Shown piece after piece: positions 62,414 through 64,000 of a DNA stretch of 64,000 nucleotides. The stretch comes from Bin5 sp965221145 (GTDB taxonomy: Bacteria; Chloroflexota; Anaerolineae; Caldilineales; Caldilineaceae): assembly GCA_965221145.1 (NCBI GenBank), contig OZ244877.1:1922001-1986000 (forward strand), read 5' to 3'. Under the pieces are notes generated by a model. The model ran no database searches and was not told where the DNA came from. It saw only the letters and a list, made by a program, of their open reading frames with translations. Each line of letters begins with the position of its first letter. Within the stretch, counting starts at the first letter, position 1. A program made the translations under genes and the position numbers.

Positions 62414-63425
62414 GGGCCTTATGCTAGTTAGCGTTTGAAAAAAGTCCCCTGGTGAGATAACTTTGGAGTTCGGCACCAACCAAAGCGACTCACCAGGAGG
62501 ACCAACCGAATGATAGCTCACTTTGACGACTTCTGTCTATGGACATATGTGCTGGTTGACGACATGAGCCAGGTACTGGAAAGGCATCTGAGACGACCGG
62601 GGCCAGAGCCGGCGTGTAGCGATAGTGAATTGATAGCCATCTGTCTGATCGGCGAATGCCTGGGTTGGGATGTGGAAACAGAGTTACTCAGTCATATGCA
62701 GGCACATCGGGATAAGTTTCCTATCTTGCCGGAGCAGAGCCGCTTCAATCGGCGACGACGTAACTTGATGTGGATTATCAATGAGATGCGGCGCATGATG
62801 TTGGCCCAGATGGACCTCTTTTGGGATGAGCAGTGTGTACTCGATAGTCTGCCCATTCCTGTGGTTCAGTTCCATCTGGCGCCGCAATCGCGCGGCAATT
62901 GGTCTGCGCATGGGGCAAATTATGGGAAAGTCTCCTCCAAAAAAATGACGGTCTTCGGTTTCAAGCTCCATATGCTGATCACGATAGGTGGCCTCATCCT
63001 CGATTTCGAGCTGGCTCCTGCCAGCGTCGGCGACTTGGCTATCGGTCGCGAACTGCTGGAAGAACACTGCAACCGCATCGTCATCGGCGACAAGGCCTAC
63101 ATCAGTGCAGCGGTCGCGGATGAACTCTGGCAACACAATCGCATCCGCCTGCTCACCAAGCCGCGCAGCAACCAGAAAAAACAGATCTCTGCATCTGCCC
63201 GTCGCCTCTACGACTCGGTCCGCCAAATCATCGAAACGGTTAACAGTCAACTGGGCGCTCAATTCTCGATTGAAACCAACCATGCACACACTTTCCGGGG
63301 CTTGTGTGCCCGGCTCTACACCAAGTTGACCGCCCACACCTTATGCATCTATATCAACCGCCTCTTGGGCGTACATGACTATCTGCAAATTAAGAAACTG
63401 GCCTTTCCTAACTAGCATAAGGCCC
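62414..63425. mobile_element. IS982-family insertion sequence with 5-bp target duplication
   Basis: The 1012-bp element has perfect 18-bp terminal inverted repeats (GGGCCTTATGCTAGTTAG at 62414-62431, complement at 63408-63425). It is flanked by the direct repeat TACTA (62409-62413 and 63426-63430). Removing it restores the exporter reading frame, which confirms the boundaries. Length and repeats are normal for IS982. Confidence 0.92.
62510..63415 (+). CDS. IS982-family transposase
   Basis: The 301-residue protein has the DDE triad in CVLDSLPIPVVQ, IVIGDKAYISAA and QIIETVNSQLGAQFSIE, with helix-rich N-terminal part typical of IS982 transposases (DDMSQVLERHLRRPGPEPACSDSELI). The frame is complete and the start has an AGGAGG ribosome site 9 nt upstream (CACCAGGAGGACCAACCGA). 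The element may be functional. Confidence 0.95.
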   Translation: MIAHFDDFCLWTYVLVDDMSQVLERHLRRPGPEPACSDSELIAICLIGECLGWDVETELLSHMQAHRDKFPILPEQSRFNRRRRNLMWIINEMRRMMLAQMDLFWDEQCVLDSLPIPVVQFHLAPQSRGNWSAHGANYGKVSSKKMTVFGFKLHMLITIGGLILDFELAPASVGDLAIGRELLEEHCNRIVIGDKAYISAAVADELWQHNRIRLLTKPRSNQKKQISASARRLYDSVRQIIETVNSQLGAQFSIETNHAHTFRGLCARLYTKLTAHTLCIYINRLLGVHDYLQIKKLAFPN

Positions 63426-64000
63426 TACTAGGTAAAATTAAGACAAGAATGTACAAGAAGATAGCAGAATTTAATGATATTGCTTTATTTGAGAATCCTG
63501 AACTTTTAAATACGGTACAACTGGCGCTAGATGGTATTCCCAGACTAAGCCATCTCTCTTTCATTCTTGGAAACCTTTTAATGGGCTTTTTTAGTTTTGT
63601 TCCTGTATTCTTGTTATCCTTTTCGATTACATGGTGGATTCCGTTCGTTATTTTGATACTGGCCATACCCTCAATTTATGTGCAAATTCGCTATGAAGAA
63701 GAGGGTTGGGGGGTTGAGCGCTCGCAAGCTGGTATTGTAAGGAGAATGAATATTTCCGAAGGAGTGCTAACGCAAGGAGAATATGCGAAAGAGTTGCGGT
63801 TATTTCAACTGCAATCTCTTTTTCTTGATCGCTGGCGCAGACTTTTCTGGAATGCCTTTGATGAAATGTATGAAGTTCGCAAGAAAGGAACCCGCGTCAT
63901 TTTGTTGTGGTCAGTCCTGAGTGGACTGGGAGTGGGGGCGCCGTTCATATATATCGTCTGGGCAACCTTAAATGGAATCTACACGCTTGGGGATTTAGCC

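Larger units (their letters stand above)
62096..64000 (+). pseudogene. ABC exporter gene interrupted by IS982, runs off right edge
   Basis: GTG at 62096 with a GGGAGG ribosome site begins MFGYALREAYQSFLLAAQASPYHLLRLMFLNLLFG, the first helices of an ABC exporter membrane domain. At codon 106 (VAL-LEU in ESVL) the IS982 element breaks the frame. Removing the element and one target copy restores a single open frame: ESVL joined to GKIKTRMYKKIAEFNDIALFENPELLN, on to 64000 with GTLGDLA-like sequence. The gene is AT-rich against its surroundings. It is about 97% identical over 328 bp to the fragment at 45355. The ATPase domain lies outside the window. Confidence 0.85.

Overview
The window is a 64 kb piece of a bacterial chromosome of fairly high GC, with two markedly AT-richer patches (about 15.0-16.7 kb and 62.1-64.0 kb). 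Several things together suggest an uncultured member of the Chloroflexota (Anaerolineae/Caldilineae-like), possibly host- or biofilm-associated: a Thermus-style LysZ/LysJ pair, many PhyH-type dioxygenases, Gfo/Idh/MocA oxidoreductases and sulfatases, enolase-superfamily sugar-acid catabolism, and a dispersed ACGCAATACG repeat that I associate with such genomes. This is inference from gene content; no rRNA or other decisive phylogenetic marker is present. I found no tRNA, rRNA or CRISPR array.

Layout. 1-10.8 kb is mostly housekeeping: the 5' part of murJ, trxB, lysJ (fused to an inserted four-helix-bundle protein), lysZ, a TrkA-type K+ regulator behind a short translated leader, hisD-hisC, a lipoprotein, a Nudix hydrolase and a DEDDh exonuclease. 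10.9-14.9 kb holds three Gfo/Idh/MocA oxidoreductases and a damaged HicAB-like pair. 15.0-18.9 kb is a compact minus-strand operon of an AlbA_2 ATPase-like protein, a ParA-like ATPase, a DNA methyltransferase and a restriction endonuclease, which I read as a defence module. 18.9-30.8 kb is a catabolic zone with two PhyH dioxygenases, a sugar-phosphate isomerase-like TIM barrel, two sulfatase-fold enzymes that lack the formylglycine motif, one canonical sulfatase, an MFS transporter, a Dabb protein and a large GHL6-type glycosidase.

30.8-34.3 kb is a decayed accessory strip: a frameshifted copy of the GHL6 gene, an acetyltransferase, an orphan Phd antitoxin, a HigBA-like locus whose toxin is destroyed, and a PLD-like fragment. 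A GH127 beta-L-arabinofuranosidase and three tandem PhyH dioxygenases behind a perfect palindrome follow (34.3-39.3 kb). A heterodimeric ABC exporter and a PCMT/FxLD-type methyltransferase occupy 39.4-45.1 kb. At 45.1-47.5 kb lie an IS66 element with a perfect 8-bp target duplication, a small element with the same terminal repeats, and a fragment of a second ABC exporter. A nearly identical copy of that exporter lies at the right edge, interrupted by an IS982 element.

47.6-60.9 kb reads as a long minus-strand carbohydrate/sugar-acid utilisation locus. In transcription order it holds a ketopantoate-reductase-like enzyme, an amidohydrolase, an MDR dehydrogenase, two paralogous TIM-barrel glycosidase-like proteins, a solute-binding protein, two sugar permeases, a sialidase-like protein, a mandelate-racemase/galactonate-dehydratase-like enzyme, a truncated oxidoreductase and a D-threonine-aldolase-like PLP enzyme. 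No transport ATPase is encoded, so the importer probably borrows a shared one. The right end carries a frameshifted IS701-type element followed by the interrupted exporter gene. Mobile DNA and small dispersed repeats have repeatedly cut genes in this window.
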